Source of the DNA: Bacteroidota bacterium
GTDB lineage: Bacteria; Bacteroidota; Bacteroidia; Flavobacteriales; Flavobacteriaceae
Length of the DNA stretch: 22,937 bases
Assembly: GCA_023427845.1 (NCBI GenBank)
Contig: JAEYZX010000186.1
Coordinates: forward strand, 1-22,937
Direction of reading: 5' to 3'
Shown here: positions 6,017-14,792 of the stretch, in pieces
Position numbering within the stretch: the stretch's first letter is position 1
How the letters are laid out: each line of letters opens with the position of its first letter
Made by a program: the position numbers and the translations under genes
The notes under the pieces: generated by a model
What the model was told of the DNA's origin: nothing
Seen by the model: only the letters and a program-made list of their open reading frames with translations
Databases searched by the model: none

Positions 6017-6388
6017 ATGAAAAAACTACTGTTACTTCCACTAACATTCCTATTGTTCTCCTGTTACGAGCAGGAGCAAAATTGCACCGATTTTAAAACC
6101 GGCACATTCGAATTCGAATTTGAGGTCGATGGTGTCAAAAAGAAAACCACGTTTGTGCGTACCGAAGACCGAGAGATCGATTATTACGAAGGAAAGGCCG
6201 ATACCTCGAGCGTGCGCTGGGTGAGCGATTGCGAATATATCGTGACAAAGCTCAATCCGAAAAACATGCACGAAAAGAAAGCGATCGTGATGAAAATATT
6301 GACAACATCAAAAAATTCGTATACCTTTGAGTTTGGCATTGTGGGAAGTGACAACAAGCAACGCGGAACGGTAACAAAAATCAAATAG
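6017..6388 (+). CDS. Small lipoprotein, unknown function
   Basis: A 123-residue predicted lipoprotein: hydrophobic signal segment, lipobox LFSC with lipidation at C16, then a mature part of about 107 residues rich in beta-type sequence (TGTFEFEFEVDGVKKKTTFVR, EYIVTKLNP, YTFEFGIVG). Two further Cys (about C22 and near 72) could form a disulfide. I do not recognise a named domain. From memory, some flavobacterial homologues carry the label DNA topoisomerase IV; nothing in the sequence supports that label, and the neighbouring parC may explain it. The terC gene starts 3 bp after its stop, so the two are probably one operon. A palindromic element sits directly before its ATG. Confidence 0.8.
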   Translation: MKKLLLLPLTFLLFSCYEQEQNCTDFKTGTFEFEFEVDGVKKKTTFVRTEDREIDYYEGKADTSSVRWVSDCEYIVTKLNPKNMHEKKAIVMKILTTSKNSYTFEFGIVGSDNKQRGTVTKIK

Positions 6389-6391
6389 TTT

Positions 6392-7183
6392 ATGGAAATA
6401 TTGGAAATATTCGCAAATCCCAATGCGTGGATTGCACTTCTTACGCTAACGTTCCTCGAAATTGTTTTGGGTATCGATAATATAATTTTCATATCAATAA
6501 TCACCGGAAGGCTTCCCGAAGAGGATCGCAAACGAGCAACCAAAATCGGGCTTTTCCTGGCGATGTTCATGCGTATAGCATTACTGTTTGGAATAACGTG
6601 GCTGATTGCGATGAGCGAGCCGTGGATTACGTGGGATGTAGGCTGGTCATCGGCACAAATCTCCGGGCAAAGCCTAATTCTGTTCCTCGGCGGATTGTTC
6701 CTGCTGTATAAAAGTACGAATGAAATCCGCGAGAAGGTCGACGAAAAAGGCGAAGAAGAGAAAGAACTTAAACGATCGGCATCTACGACATTCGGAAAAG
6801 TCATTTTCCAGATCATCATGATCGACATCGTATTCTCGTTCGACAGCATCCTGACCGCAGTCGGTATGACCACCGGAATCGAAGGGGCACTTTATATTAT
6901 GATCATCGCGGTGATTGTATCCGTATTGGTAATGATGAAATTCGCGATCCCGGTTGGGACTTTCGTCAACAAACATCCGTCGATCCAGATTTTGGCATTG
7001 TCTTTCCTTGTGTTGATCGGATTCATGCTGATCACCGAGGCGGCCCACCTGGCGAATGCACAATTCTTTGACAACGGCGTTTCATCTATACCAAAAGGTT
7101 ATCTGTACTTCGCTATCGCATTCTCGTTGCTGGTTGAATTCCTCAATATGAAAATGTCGAAGAACAAGAATATAGCGCGGTAA
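6392..7183 (+). CDS. TerC family integral membrane protein
   Basis: A 263-residue polytopic inner-membrane protein with about seven helices. The two acidic membrane signatures of TerC/Alx proteins are FLEIVLGIDNIIF (21-33) and DIVFSFDSILTAVGMT (145-160). A charged cytoplasmic loop (about 110-130, EIREKVDEKGEEEKELKR) separates the two halves. Members are linked to manganese or calcium efflux and to tellurite resistance; E. coli Alx exports Mn2+. No other ter genes are present, so a housekeeping metal-ion role, for example loading or protecting exported proteins, is more likely than tellurite resistance. It follows the lipoprotein gene by 3 bp and converges on parC. Confidence 0.92.
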   Translation: MEILEIFANPNAWIALLTLTFLEIVLGIDNIIFISIITGRLPEEDRKRATKIGLFLAMFMRIALLFGITWLIAMSEPWITWDVGWSSAQISGQSLILFLGGLFLLYKSTNEIREKVDEKGEEEKELKRSASTTFGKVIFQIIMIDIVFSFDSILTAVGMTTGIEGALYIMIIAVIVSVLVMMKFAIPVGTFVNKHPSIQILALSFLVLIGFMLITEAAHLANAQFFDNGVSSIPKGYLYFAIAFSLLVEFLNMKMSKNKNIAR

Positions 7184-7200
7184 TAATGTAACAATTTAAA

Positions 7201-7248
7201 AATGTACCAATATACCAATGGCACTATGCATTGGTACATTGGTACATT
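7201..7248. terminator. 20-bp hairpin between convergent terC-family gene and parC
   Basis: The left arm 7201-7220 (AATGTACCAATATACCAATG) pairs with 7229-7248 with one mismatch, around an 8-nt loop. Each arm is itself a tandem of 8-bp units (CATTGGTA type). There is no U-run after the stem in either direction, so it is not a standard intrinsic terminator. Its place between two converging genes still suggests a 3'-end or transcript-stabilising role. Confidence 0.55.
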
Positions 7249-7262
7249 GATTCATTGGTAAA

Positions 7263-9911
7263 TCAGTCGAGGCTCAGCGTGATCTGACCTTCATCATCAA
7301 TCTGTACATCTGACTGATCTATTTCGGTTTCGCCGGCCACTTCGAGTTCTTCGGGAATGACTTCTTCGGGCGCCTCATATGGAAGCGGTTCCAGCAAATT
7401 GATTTGTTTGAGCTTGTCGGTTGTGAGCTGGTTGCCAAGCGCCTTGAATCCTTTGACGGCAATGAACGATTCAAGATCGACCGTTTGATTTTCTTTTTGG
7501 ACACCTTTCACTTTACTGAAAACGAGTTCCGCCACAGGCCGATAATCGGTTGAAACGATTTCGAGTTGGGAATTCGGATGATCGGTTATGAACGATTCTT
7601 CCTTGTTTTCGGTTTCCACTACAAACCGTTTTACATAATAACGTTCCTTTTCGCCGTCATAATAAATCGCAGATATCGGCTTTTTGGGTATCCATTTCTC
7701 GAGCACCACCATATCCGAATCAAAATGCGTCGTGAGTTCGGGGATTATCGTTTTGACTTTACCCGATTGGTTGATTATAAGCAAGCGGTCGTTTGGACGG
7801 AATTCGCCAAGGAGTTCTCCCCTTCCGTCAACGTTGAGTCGCTGTACGGTATCGTCGAACCAGATTTTCCGCGGTAGCAGTGTCGATATTCCTTTTTCCT
7901 TGAGTTCGATTTTTTTGATCGGATATTTCGAAAGCGTATTCCCGCGCGAATTCCGCCCTTTGATTGCAAGCGACGCGAAATCGGAATCGAACTTGAGTTT
8001 TTTGATGCTTCCCACCTGTCGCAGCAAGATCGTGATGACTTCGGCCTCGCCGTTAGGGTTTGCCGAAAAATACAGAATCTGCGATCCGGGTTTTCCCTGC
8101 GTAAGGTCGTATGCTTTGTCGCGCGTGATCCCAGAAACATTGAATCTTTTAATGAATGACGGCCCCGACTTACCGTCGCGGTACACCATATTGTAAATCG
8201 TCCGCTTGTCGTTTTTATCGAATACCGCGGCATGGATGATGTCCTTACCTACAAATTTCTTTTCGTCGACTTTTGTCACGAGCATTTTACCGTCGCGAAG
8301 GAAGATGATCACATCGTCGATATCGGAACAATCGGCGAGATATTCATCTTTTTTAAGTGCGGTGCCGATAAAGCCTTCTTCACGATTTACATACAATTTT
8401 GTATTTCGAAGTACGACTTTTGTTGCCTCAATCGTATCAAAACTGCGAAGTTCGGTCTGGCGTTCGCGGCCTTTCCCGTATTTCTCTTTTAATCGGGTAA
8501 AATACGCAATCGCAAATTCGGTAATGTGTTCAAGATCGTATTTCACCTGCTCGATATCGCCTTCAAGCGCTTCGATTTTTTCCTGCGCCTTATCGATGTC
8601 GAATTTTGAAATTCTTTTGATGCGGATTTCTGTCAGCCGCAAAATGTCTTCTTCGGTTACCGCGCGTTTAAGATGTTTGGTGTACGGTTTCAGACCTTCA
8701 TCGATTGCATTGATTACGCCTTCCCACGTTTCTTCCTCTTCAATCAAGCGATAAATCCTGTTCTCGATGAAAATCCGCTCAAGCGAAAGAAAATGCCATT
8801 GCTCTTCGAGTTCGCCAAGTTGTATCTCGAGTTCGCTTTTCAGCAAATCGACCGTCCGGTTTGTCGAAATCCGCAACATATCGGAAACTCCAATGAATAA
8901 AGGCTTGTGGTCTTCGATAACGCATCCCAGCGGCGCGATCGATGTTTCGCAGGCCGTAAATGCAAATAATGCGTCTATGGTTTTATCAGGAGAAACACCC
9001 GGAAAAAGATGAATCAGGATCTCGACTTCGGCTGCAGTATTGTCTTCGATTTTTTTGATTTTGATCTTGCCTTTTTCGTTGGCTTTCAAAATGCTGTCGA
9101 TCAGCGTGGTTGTATTGGTCGAAAACGGAATCTGCGTAATGACAAGCGTATTCTTGTCGAGTTGCGAGATTTTTGCGCGAACACGCACCCGGCCGCCACG
9201 CATACCGTCGTTGTAATTTGACACATCGGCAATACCCGCGGTCATGAAGTCAGGAAATAACGTGAACGGTTTTCCTTTTAATATTTTGATCGACGAATCG
9301 ATAAGTTCATTGAAATTATGCGGCAACACTTTCGTCGATAATCCGACGGCAATGCCTTCGGCTCCCTGTGCCAACAGCAATGGAAATTTTACGGGAAGGT
9401 TGACAGGCTCATTGCGGCGTCCGTCGTAAGAAGAAGTCCATTCCGTGATTTTCGGACTGTATAAAACCTCGAGCGCAAATTTTGACAACCGCGCTTCTAT
9501 GTAACGCGAAGCCGCAGCTCCGTCGCCGGTGAGTATGTTTCCCCAGTTTCCCTGCGTATCGATCAATAAATCCTTCTGTCCGATTTGCACCATCGCATCG
9601 CCAATACTCGCATCGCCGTGCGGATGGTATTGCATTGTGTGACCCACAACATTCGCGACTTTGTTGTAACGGCCATCGTCAAGTTCACGCATCGAGTGCA
9701 TGATGCGGCGCTGTACAGGCTTGAACCCGTCTTCGATTGCAGGCACGGCACGTTCCAGGATCACATAGGACGCATAATCAAGAAACCAGTCCTTATACAT
9801 CCCGGTGACTTTCGTAATCGTATCTTCGGGATCTTTGTTGTGGTCGTAGAAATGCTCGCCTTGGTTAAAGCTTTCGTTATTTGCAGGGTCTATTATTTCT
9901 TCGTCGTCCAT
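7263..9911 (-). CDS. parC: DNA topoisomerase IV subunit A
   Basis: An 882-residue type IIA topoisomerase A subunit that cuts and rejoins DNA, decatenating daughter chromosomes together with ParE. The winged-helix/tower part carries YHPHGD (95-100) and the active-site Tyr137 in AASRYIEARLS. The C-terminal part is a degenerate beta-pinwheel (from about residue 500), with no GyrA box (QRRGGxG), and ends in an acidic tail after about 840. The missing GyrA box and the adjacent parE favour ParC over GyrA. At the position of quinolone-contacting Ser83 of E. coli GyrA it has Ala101; the acidic partner is kept as D105. It starts 11 bp after the parE stop. Confidence 0.93.
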   Translation of the reverse strand: MDDEEIIDPANNESFNQGEHFYDHNKDPEDTITKVTGMYKDWFLDYASYVILERAVPAIEDGFKPVQRRIMHSMRELDDGRYNKVANVVGHTMQYHPHGDASIGDAMVQIGQKDLLIDTQGNWGNILTGDGAAASRYIEARLSKFALEVLYSPKITEWTSSYDGRRNEPVNLPVKFPLLLAQGAEGIAVGLSTKVLPHNFNELIDSSIKILKGKPFTLFPDFMTAGIADVSNYNDGMRGGRVRVRAKISQLDKNTLVITQIPFSTNTTTLIDSILKANEKGKIKIKKIEDNTAAEVEILIHLFPGVSPDKTIDALFAFTACETSIAPLGCVIEDHKPLFIGVSDMLRISTNRTVDLLKSELEIQLGELEEQWHFLSLERIFIENRIYRLIEEEETWEGVINAIDEGLKPYTKHLKRAVTEEDILRLTEIRIKRISKFDIDKAQEKIEALEGDIEQVKYDLEHITEFAIAYFTRLKEKYGKGRERQTELRSFDTIEATKVVLRNTKLYVNREEGFIGTALKKDEYLADCSDIDDVIIFLRDGKMLVTKVDEKKFVGKDIIHAAVFDKNDKRTIYNMVYRDGKSGPSFIKRFNVSGITRDKAYDLTQGKPGSQILYFSANPNGEAEVITILLRQVGSIKKLKFDSDFASLAIKGRNSRGNTLSKYPIKKIELKEKGISTLLPRKIWFDDTVQRLNVDGRGELLGEFRPNDRLLIINQSGKVKTIIPELTTHFDSDMVVLEKWIPKKPISAIYYDGEKERYYVKRFVVETENKEESFITDHPNSQLEIVSTDYRPVAELVFSKVKGVQKENQTVDLESFIAVKGFKALGNQLTTDKLKQINLLEPLPYEAPEEVIPEELEVAGETEIDQSDVQIDDEGQITLSLD

Positions 9912-9922
9912 TTTAAATGCGT

Positions 9923-11776
9923 TTAACCTACGCTTGCATCGAGTTCCACCTTTAGGTTGCGGATGATGAATTCCTGTCGGTCGGGCGTATTCTTGCCCAT
10001 GTAAAATTCGAGCAGTTGTTCGATTGATGTGACCGAATCCAGCATGACCGGATCCAATCGGATATTGTCGCCAATGAAATGCACGAATTCATCGGGCGAG
10101 ATTTCCCCCAATCCTTTAAACCGCGTGATTTCCGGTTTTGGTTTTAATTTTTCGATGGCGTCGCGTCGTTCTTCCTCTGAATAGCAGTATATGGTTTCTT
10201 TGCGGTTTCGCACGCGGAACAGCGGCGTCTGCAATATGTATAGATGGTTTTCCTTTATCAGTTCAGGAAAGAACTGCAGAAAAAATGTGATCAGCAACAA
10301 TCGGATGTGCATTCCGTCGACATCGGCATCGGTAGCGATTACGATGTTATTGTAACGCAAATCCTCCATTCCTTCCTCAATGTTGAGCGCCGCCTGCAAC
10401 AGGTTGAATTCTTCGTTTTCATAAACGATCTTCTTCGTCATCCCGTAGGAATTCAACGGCTTGCCACGTAAACTGAAAACGGCCTGTGTATTCACATTCC
10501 GAGATTTCGTTATCGATCCGGAAGCCGAATCCCCTTCGGTGATGAACAACGTACTTTCGAGACTTTTCGGATTTTTTGAATCGGTTAAATGGATTCGGCA
10601 ATCGCGCAATTTCTTATTGTGCAGACTTGCTTTTTTCGCGCGGTCTTTTGCAAGTTTACGGATTCCCGAAAGTTCTTTTCTTTCTCGTTCGGCCTGCAAA
10701 ATCTTACGAAGCAGCGCATCGGCAACTTCAGAATTTTTATGCAGGAAATTGTCGAGTTCGTTTTTGATGAAATCGTTTACAAATGTCCGCACCGACGGCA
10801 ATCCCGGCCCCATGTCGGTCGAACCGAGTTTGGTCTTGGTCTGCGATTCAAAGACAGGTTCCATCACCTTAACCGAAACCGCGCTTACAATCGACTTTCG
10901 CACATCCGAAGGTTCGAATCCTTTATTGTAGAATTCGCGGATCGTCTTTACGATTGCCTCGCGAAAAGCCACAAGATGCGTTCCGCCCTGCGTTGTATTC
11001 TGCCCGTTCACAAACGAATGATATTCTTCTGAATATTGTGATTTGCTGTGTGTGATCGCGACCTCGATATCATCGCCTTTAAGATGGATAATTGGATAAA
11101 CCATATCATCATCGGCAATATTTTCGTCGAGAAGATCCTTTAGTCCATTATCGGAATAATATTTTTCTCCGTTGTAGATTATCGTTAGCCCCGTATTCAG
11201 GTAACAATAATTCTTGAGCATCTTGATGATGTACTCGTTACGGAATTTGTAGTTTTTGAAGATCGCCTCGTCGGGAGTAAAAGTGACTTTGGTTCCTTTG
11301 CGCTTTGTGGTCTCGATTATGTCTTCCTCAAGAATGAGATTTCCACCGTTGAATTCGGCCGCCTTCTGCTTTTCATCACGAACCGACTCGACGCGGAAAT
11401 AATTCGACAGCGCATTTACAGCTTTTGTTCCCACACCGTTCAAACCAACCGACTTCTTAAACGCAAGCGAATCGTACTTACCGCCGGTGTTCATCTTCGA
11501 TACGACATCGACGACCTTACCCAAAGGTATTCCGCGGCCATAATCGCGCACCGAAACCGTTTTGTCCTTGATCGTAACTTCAATGGTTTTTCCCGCGCCC
11601 ATGACGAATTCATCGATGCAGTTGTCGATGACTTCTTTCAGCAGTATGTAAATACCGTCATCCGGAGATGAGCCGTCACCGAGTTTTCCAATGTACATCC
11701 CGGGACGCATACGGATATGCTCCTTCCAATCGAGCGAACGAATGTTGTCTTCGGTGTACTGATTCTGGTTTGACAT
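9923..11776 (-). CDS. parE: DNA topoisomerase IV subunit B
   Basis: A 617-residue ATPase subunit of topoisomerase IV. The GHKL ATP site shows E48 and N52 in LLKEVIDNCIDEF, D78 in RDYGRGIP (77-84), and GLNGVGTKAVNALS (111-124). The transducer domain follows, with QTKTKLG at 312-318. The TOPRIM domain has EGDSASGS (414-421) and the metal-binding TDADVDG (482-488), then RFKGLGEIS (552-560). The short length and lack of the GyrB insertion fit the ParE/Bacteroidota type. It is the first gene of a two-gene operon with parC, which explains their balanced supply. A weak promoter match lies at 11798-11828. Confidence 0.93.
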   Translation of the reverse strand: MSNQNQYTEDNIRSLDWKEHIRMRPGMYIGKLGDGSSPDDGIYILLKEVIDNCIDEFVMGAGKTIEVTIKDKTVSVRDYGRGIPLGKVVDVVSKMNTGGKYDSLAFKKSVGLNGVGTKAVNALSNYFRVESVRDEKQKAAEFNGGNLILEEDIIETTKRKGTKVTFTPDEAIFKNYKFRNEYIIKMLKNYCYLNTGLTIIYNGEKYYSDNGLKDLLDENIADDDMVYPIIHLKGDDIEVAITHSKSQYSEEYHSFVNGQNTTQGGTHLVAFREAIVKTIREFYNKGFEPSDVRKSIVSAVSVKVMEPVFESQTKTKLGSTDMGPGLPSVRTFVNDFIKNELDNFLHKNSEVADALLRKILQAERERKELSGIRKLAKDRAKKASLHNKKLRDCRIHLTDSKNPKSLESTLFITEGDSASGSITKSRNVNTQAVFSLRGKPLNSYGMTKKIVYENEEFNLLQAALNIEEGMEDLRYNNIVIATDADVDGMHIRLLLITFFLQFFPELIKENHLYILQTPLFRVRNRKETIYCYSEEERRDAIEKLKPKPEITRFKGLGEISPDEFVHFIGDNIRLDPVMLDSVTSIEQLLEFYMGKNTPDRQEFIIRNLKVELDASVG

Positions 11777-11797
11777 TGGGAAATTAACGATTTGGGG

Positions 11798-11828
11798 CTA
11801 ATGTACTATATCCGCAAGGAAATCAAAA
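11798..11828 (-). promoter_or_regulatory. Weak candidate promoter of parE-parC
   Basis: On the minus strand TTTTG (11824-11828) is followed, 18 bp later, by TACATTAG (11798-11805), one mismatch from TAnnTTTG. The box is 21 bp before the parE ATG. The rest of the gap 11777-11894 shows nothing I can name. Confidence 0.35.
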
Positions 11829-11894
11829 GCACGCGCGTTCAAAGTTATCAAAAGGATATTGACAAAAACGCCGATGTTATTGGACGCCAACAGG

Positions 11895-12875
11895 CTATCC
11901 GCGCTGAATTTTATAGGTCACAATTGAACTGCTGTTCACAAAAAGCGTAAGGTATCCTGAAGCGCGCGGGTTAACGGGAATTTCAAATATCGCATCATTT
12001 CCAACCTGTGTCGGAGTCACATTTTTAAAAGTATTGTCGTTGCTGAAAACATAAGATATACGGCTGCCTTTGAAATTATTAATTTTGAAGGAAATTGTGC
12101 CGGCCACTGCATTGATTGTACCGTTGTTAGGTGTCAGAATCGTATAATCGGAAGCCAAATATTCACCGTAAAACAATGGAAGATCGGCGAATTCCTGTGG
12201 CGTGTGGTTGGTCATCAGCAATCGTTTGTCGTCAGGGAAATGATTCAGGAAGAATACTTCGGGATCGGTGAAAAAATAGCTGTCATTAAATCTTGGCTTA
12301 AATTTTCTGGTCGCACCGTCAATTCCGCCTGCCGCCCAGGTCACATCGAGCAAATGCCATTTTCCATCGGTTTTCACCGCATTCCACGCATGATCGGCTG
12401 CAACGGGAAGTTTACCGATATGGGTCGGATGGGATTTTGAAGTGCCCGGAATCAGGATGCTCTCAAGTCCGACACGTTTAGCAAGGTAATTGTAGAGCTC
12501 GGAATATCCATGGCACAATCCTTTTTTTGAGCGCCAGGTCTTCATTACGATTTGATCTTTGAACTGCTGTTCTTTTTGCGCTTTTTCCTGTGGTGTCCGA
12601 TAGGAATAGGCTACTTCACGAACATTTGGATTTGACAGATATTGTTGAACGTCATACTTTATATTTGTTGCAATCCATGTAAAAATGGCGCGCGCCTTGT
12701 GGTCCTCGGATGTAAAATCGCGGTCGATTTGGGCGGCAAGTTTGTCGGGATCGGAAAAATTACCATAGGCTCTGACTTTTGAATCTACAGCAGCATAATC
12801 CTGAGCGGATCCAAAAGTAAAAACGAATAAAAAAAGTGGAGTCAAACAAGCGCGGAACATCATAGTCATTTTCAT
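11895..12875 (-). CDS. Exported transglutaminase-like (papain-fold) protein
   Basis: A 326-residue protein with a signal peptide (hydrophobic residues about 10-23, cleavage after GSA at 24). The transglutaminase-like core spans about residues 55-185, with a complete catalytic triad: C121 in KKGLCHGYSEL, H162 in DHAWNAV and D177 in WHLLDVTW. This matches the CYK3/Transglut_core group found in bacterial periplasmic proteins, which may act as protease, transglutaminase or amidase. Residues about 225-326 look like a beta-sandwich (WTI-type or Ig-like) accessory domain. No substrate can be inferred. The FMN reductase gene lies 54 bp upstream on the same strand, so a shared transcript is possible. 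Several Met codons near the start (1, 3, 5, 6) leave the exact start open. Confidence 0.85.
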   Translation of the reverse strand: MKMTMMFRACLTPLFLFVFTFGSAQDYAAVDSKVRAYGNFSDPDKLAAQIDRDFTSEDHKARAIFTWIATNIKYDVQQYLSNPNVREVAYSYRTPQEKAQKEQQFKDQIVMKTWRSKKGLCHGYSELYNYLAKRVGLESILIPGTSKSHPTHIGKLPVAADHAWNAVKTDGKWHLLDVTWAAGGIDGATRKFKPRFNDSYFFTDPEVFFLNHFPDDKRLLMTNHTPQEFADLPLFYGEYLASDYTILTPNNGTINAVAGTISFKINNFKGSRISYVFSNDNTFKNVTPTQVGNDAIFEIPVNPRASGYLTLFVNSSSIVTYKIQRG

Positions 12876-12929
12876 GACCGGGATTCAGCAACAATCTTGC
12901 CATAATATACTCAATTGTAGCTGCTTCTA

Positions 12930-13454
12930 CTATTTTAACTTCTTAACAGCGTCGTGAAGCTGTTGGTCAAATTCGGGATTTGATATCCGGTTGTTTTCGA
13001 CATCGAAATTGTCGTTGAACTGCGGAAGGAAAAATGTTGCAATTATGTTACCGCCATATTTAGGCAGACTGTTTTTTGCCGCTTCAATTACATTACGCCC
13101 GCCGCCTTTACCGGGCGATGTTGCGAGCAGCAGCATTGGCGTATTGGCAAATACCACTTTATTCTGACGCGATGCCCAATCGTAAATGTTTTTGAACGCG
13201 GCACTAAACGAAGCATTGTGTTCGGCCAGCGACAGTACGATGATATCGGCCGATTCCATTTTCTCAAGGAATGTACGCGCAATTTCAGGCTTGCCGAGTT
13301 CCTTTTCAACATCTACGCTAAACAACGGAAGTTCATAATCGTTTAAATCCAGCACCTCTATTTCTGCACCGTCAATCAGGCTTGCCGCATAAATGGCGAG
13401 TTTCTTATTGATTGACTGTTTGCTGCTGCTTCCGGCGAATGCGATTACTTTCAT
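12930..13454 (-). CDS. NADPH-dependent FMN reductase family protein
   Basis: A 174-residue flavodoxin-like oxidoreductase (FMN_red family; relatives of azoreductase and chromate reductase YieF). The FMN-phosphate loop is FAGSSSKQSINKKL (6-19). The second loop is LSLAEHNASFSAAFKNIYDW (around 75-94), where many members read PEYNGS. The third is SPGKGGGRNVI near 115. Physiological substrates of this family (quinones, flavins, azo dyes) are broad and cannot be set here. The start at 13454 fits the family N-terminus, but the bases directly upstream on the coding strand are CCCTNAT-type heptamer repeats, so there is no normal A/T-rich leader next to the ATG. Confidence 0.88.
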   Translation of the reverse strand: MKVIAFAGSSSKQSINKKLAIYAASLIDGAEIEVLDLNDYELPLFSVDVEKELGKPEIARTFLEKMESADIIVLSLAEHNASFSAAFKNIYDWASRQNKVVFANTPMLLLATSPGKGGGRNVIEAAKNSLPKYGGNIIATFFLPQFNDNFDVENNRISNPEFDQQLHDAVKKLK

Positions 13455-13600
13455 GGGTGAGGGATTAGGGATGAGGGATCAGGGATTAGGGAAAAGGGAT
13501 TAGGAATTTGGAATTTGGAATTTGGAATTTGGAATTTGGAATTTGGAATTTAAAATTTGGAATTTGGAATTTGGAATTTAAAATTTGAGATTGAGATTAT
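13455..13600. repeat. Composite heptanucleotide array, GGGATNA passing in phase into GGAATTT
   Basis: From 13461 to 13600 there are 20 units of exactly 7 bp. Five GGGATNA and one GGGAAAA unit form the left end, then seven GGAATTT, AAAATTT, three GGAATTT, AAAATTT and two degenerate units. An extra GGG at 13455-13457 touches the start codon of the FMN reductase gene. Seven GGG runs at 13455-13498 with 3-4 nt loops fit a G-quadruplex motif on the plus strand, which is the template strand of that gene. The array fills most of the gap to ychF. Confidence 0.92.
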
Positions 13601-13649
13601 TAAAGTTAAACTATAATCTTTTTACCCAAACGAGCCGAAATAAAAATCC

Positions 13650-14744
13650 TTAAACATTAAACCTGAAGTGCATCACATCACCATCTTTGACAATGTATTC
13701 TTTTCCTTCAACCCGTAGTTTTCCTGCTTCCTTGACTTTGGCTTCCGAACCAAAATGCACATAATCTTCGTATGCGATGACCTCGGCACGGATAAATCCT
13801 TTTTCAAAATCGGAGTGGATGACTCCTGCGGCCTGAGGTGCTGTGTCGCCAATGTTGATGGTCCACGCGCGGACTTCCTTGACACCTGCAGTAAAATAGG
13901 TTTGAAGGTTCAATAATTTATAAGCCGCGCGGATCAATACCGATGCGCCCGGTTCGATCAATCCAAGATCTTCAAGGAACATTTGGCGTTCTTCGTAGGT
14001 TTCAAGTTCGGTGATGTCGGCTTCCGTACCTACAGCAAGCACGATTACCTGCGCATTTTCATCCTTTACAAGTTCACGAACCTGTTCGACATAAGTATTT
14101 CCGTGTGCAGCCGATTCTTCATCGACATTACAGACGTATAAAACCGGTTTTGTAGTGATTAATTGAAAGCTTTCCATTAGGGCTTCCTCATCGGCATTTT
14201 TTGGCTGAACCGTTCGGGCCGATTTTGCCTGAAGCAGTGCTTCGCGGATGCGGTTTAAAAGCGCTTCTTCAGCCTGGGCTTCCTTATTACCGGTTTTTGC
14301 GGCACGTTTGACCTTCTCAAGCCGTTTTTCGATAGTGTCAAGGTCCTTTAGCTGGAGTTCGATATCGATAGTTTCCTTGTCACGGATTGGGTTTACATTT
14401 CCATCGACATGAACGATGTTATCATTGTCAAAACAACGCAGCACATGAATGATGGCGTTGCATTCGCGGATATTTCCAAGGAATTGATTTCCGAGTCCTT
14501 CGCCTTTGCTCGCGCCTTTCACTAGTCCGGCGATATCAACAATATCGACAGTTGCGGGCTGAACGCGGTCAGGCTTTACAAGTTCTTCAAGTTTCTGGAG
14601 CCTTGGATCCGGAACATTTACGACGCCTATATTAGGTTCAATCGTGCAAAACGGAAAATTCGCGCTTTGTGCTTTTGCATTCGACAGACAATTAAAAAGG
14701 GTTGATTTTCCAACATTCGGCAATCCGACAATTCCTGCTTTCAT
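13650..14744 (-). CDS. ychF: Redox-regulated ATPase YchF (Obg family)
   Basis: A 364-residue P-loop protein of the Obg/YchF group, the usual family length. The P-loop is GLPNVGKST (7-15), switch II is DIAGLVKGASKGEGLGN (70-86), and the nucleotide-specificity loop is NVDE (206-209) instead of the GTPase NKxD, in line with ATP use in YchF. A helical insertion (about 135-190) and a C-terminal TGS domain (about 282-364) follow. Known members bind the ribosome and are linked to translation and oxidative-stress control. C33 in FPFCTI lies near the redox-active Cys35 of E. coli YchF. A clear promoter precedes it. Confidence 0.96.
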   Translation of the reverse strand: MKAGIVGLPNVGKSTLFNCLSNAKAQSANFPFCTIEPNIGVVNVPDPRLQKLEELVKPDRVQPATVDIVDIAGLVKGASKGEGLGNQFLGNIRECNAIIHVLRCFDNDNIVHVDGNVNPIRDKETIDIELQLKDLDTIEKRLEKVKRAAKTGNKEAQAEEALLNRIREALLQAKSARTVQPKNADEEALMESFQLITTKPVLYVCNVDEESAAHGNTYVEQVRELVKDENAQVIVLAVGTEADITELETYEERQMFLEDLGLIEPGASVLIRAAYKLLNLQTYFTAGVKEVRAWTINIGDTAPQAAGVIHSDFEKGFIRAEVIAYEDYVHFGSEAKVKEAGKLRVEGKEYIVKDGDVMHFRFNV

Positions 14745-14792
14745 CTTTATATTTTTTGTAACTCAGTACGGGTTATTTTTTCTAAAAGTCTG

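Noticed and set aside
6392..7183. Tellurite resistance island
   Set aside because: Only a TerC-family gene is present, without terA, B, D, E or Z; stand-alone TerC/Alx proteins are common housekeeping proteins.
8206..8754. Long plus-strand open frame inside parC (182 codons), and similar frames inside parE and serA
   Set aside because: These are antisense frames of strongly conserved genes, with no recognisable domain and compositions expected from the reverse strand.
13455..13502. Telomere-like repeat (resemblance to TTTAGGG or TTAGGG)
   Set aside because: The units GGGATNA only partly resemble telomeric repeats, they vary, and they lie inside a chromosome between ordinary genes.
13594..13625. 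Terminator hairpin AGATTAT/ATAATCT followed by T-run
   Set aside because: The T-run would serve only plus-strand transcription, and no plus-strand gene precedes it; the stem is AT-only and partly made of the heptamer array.
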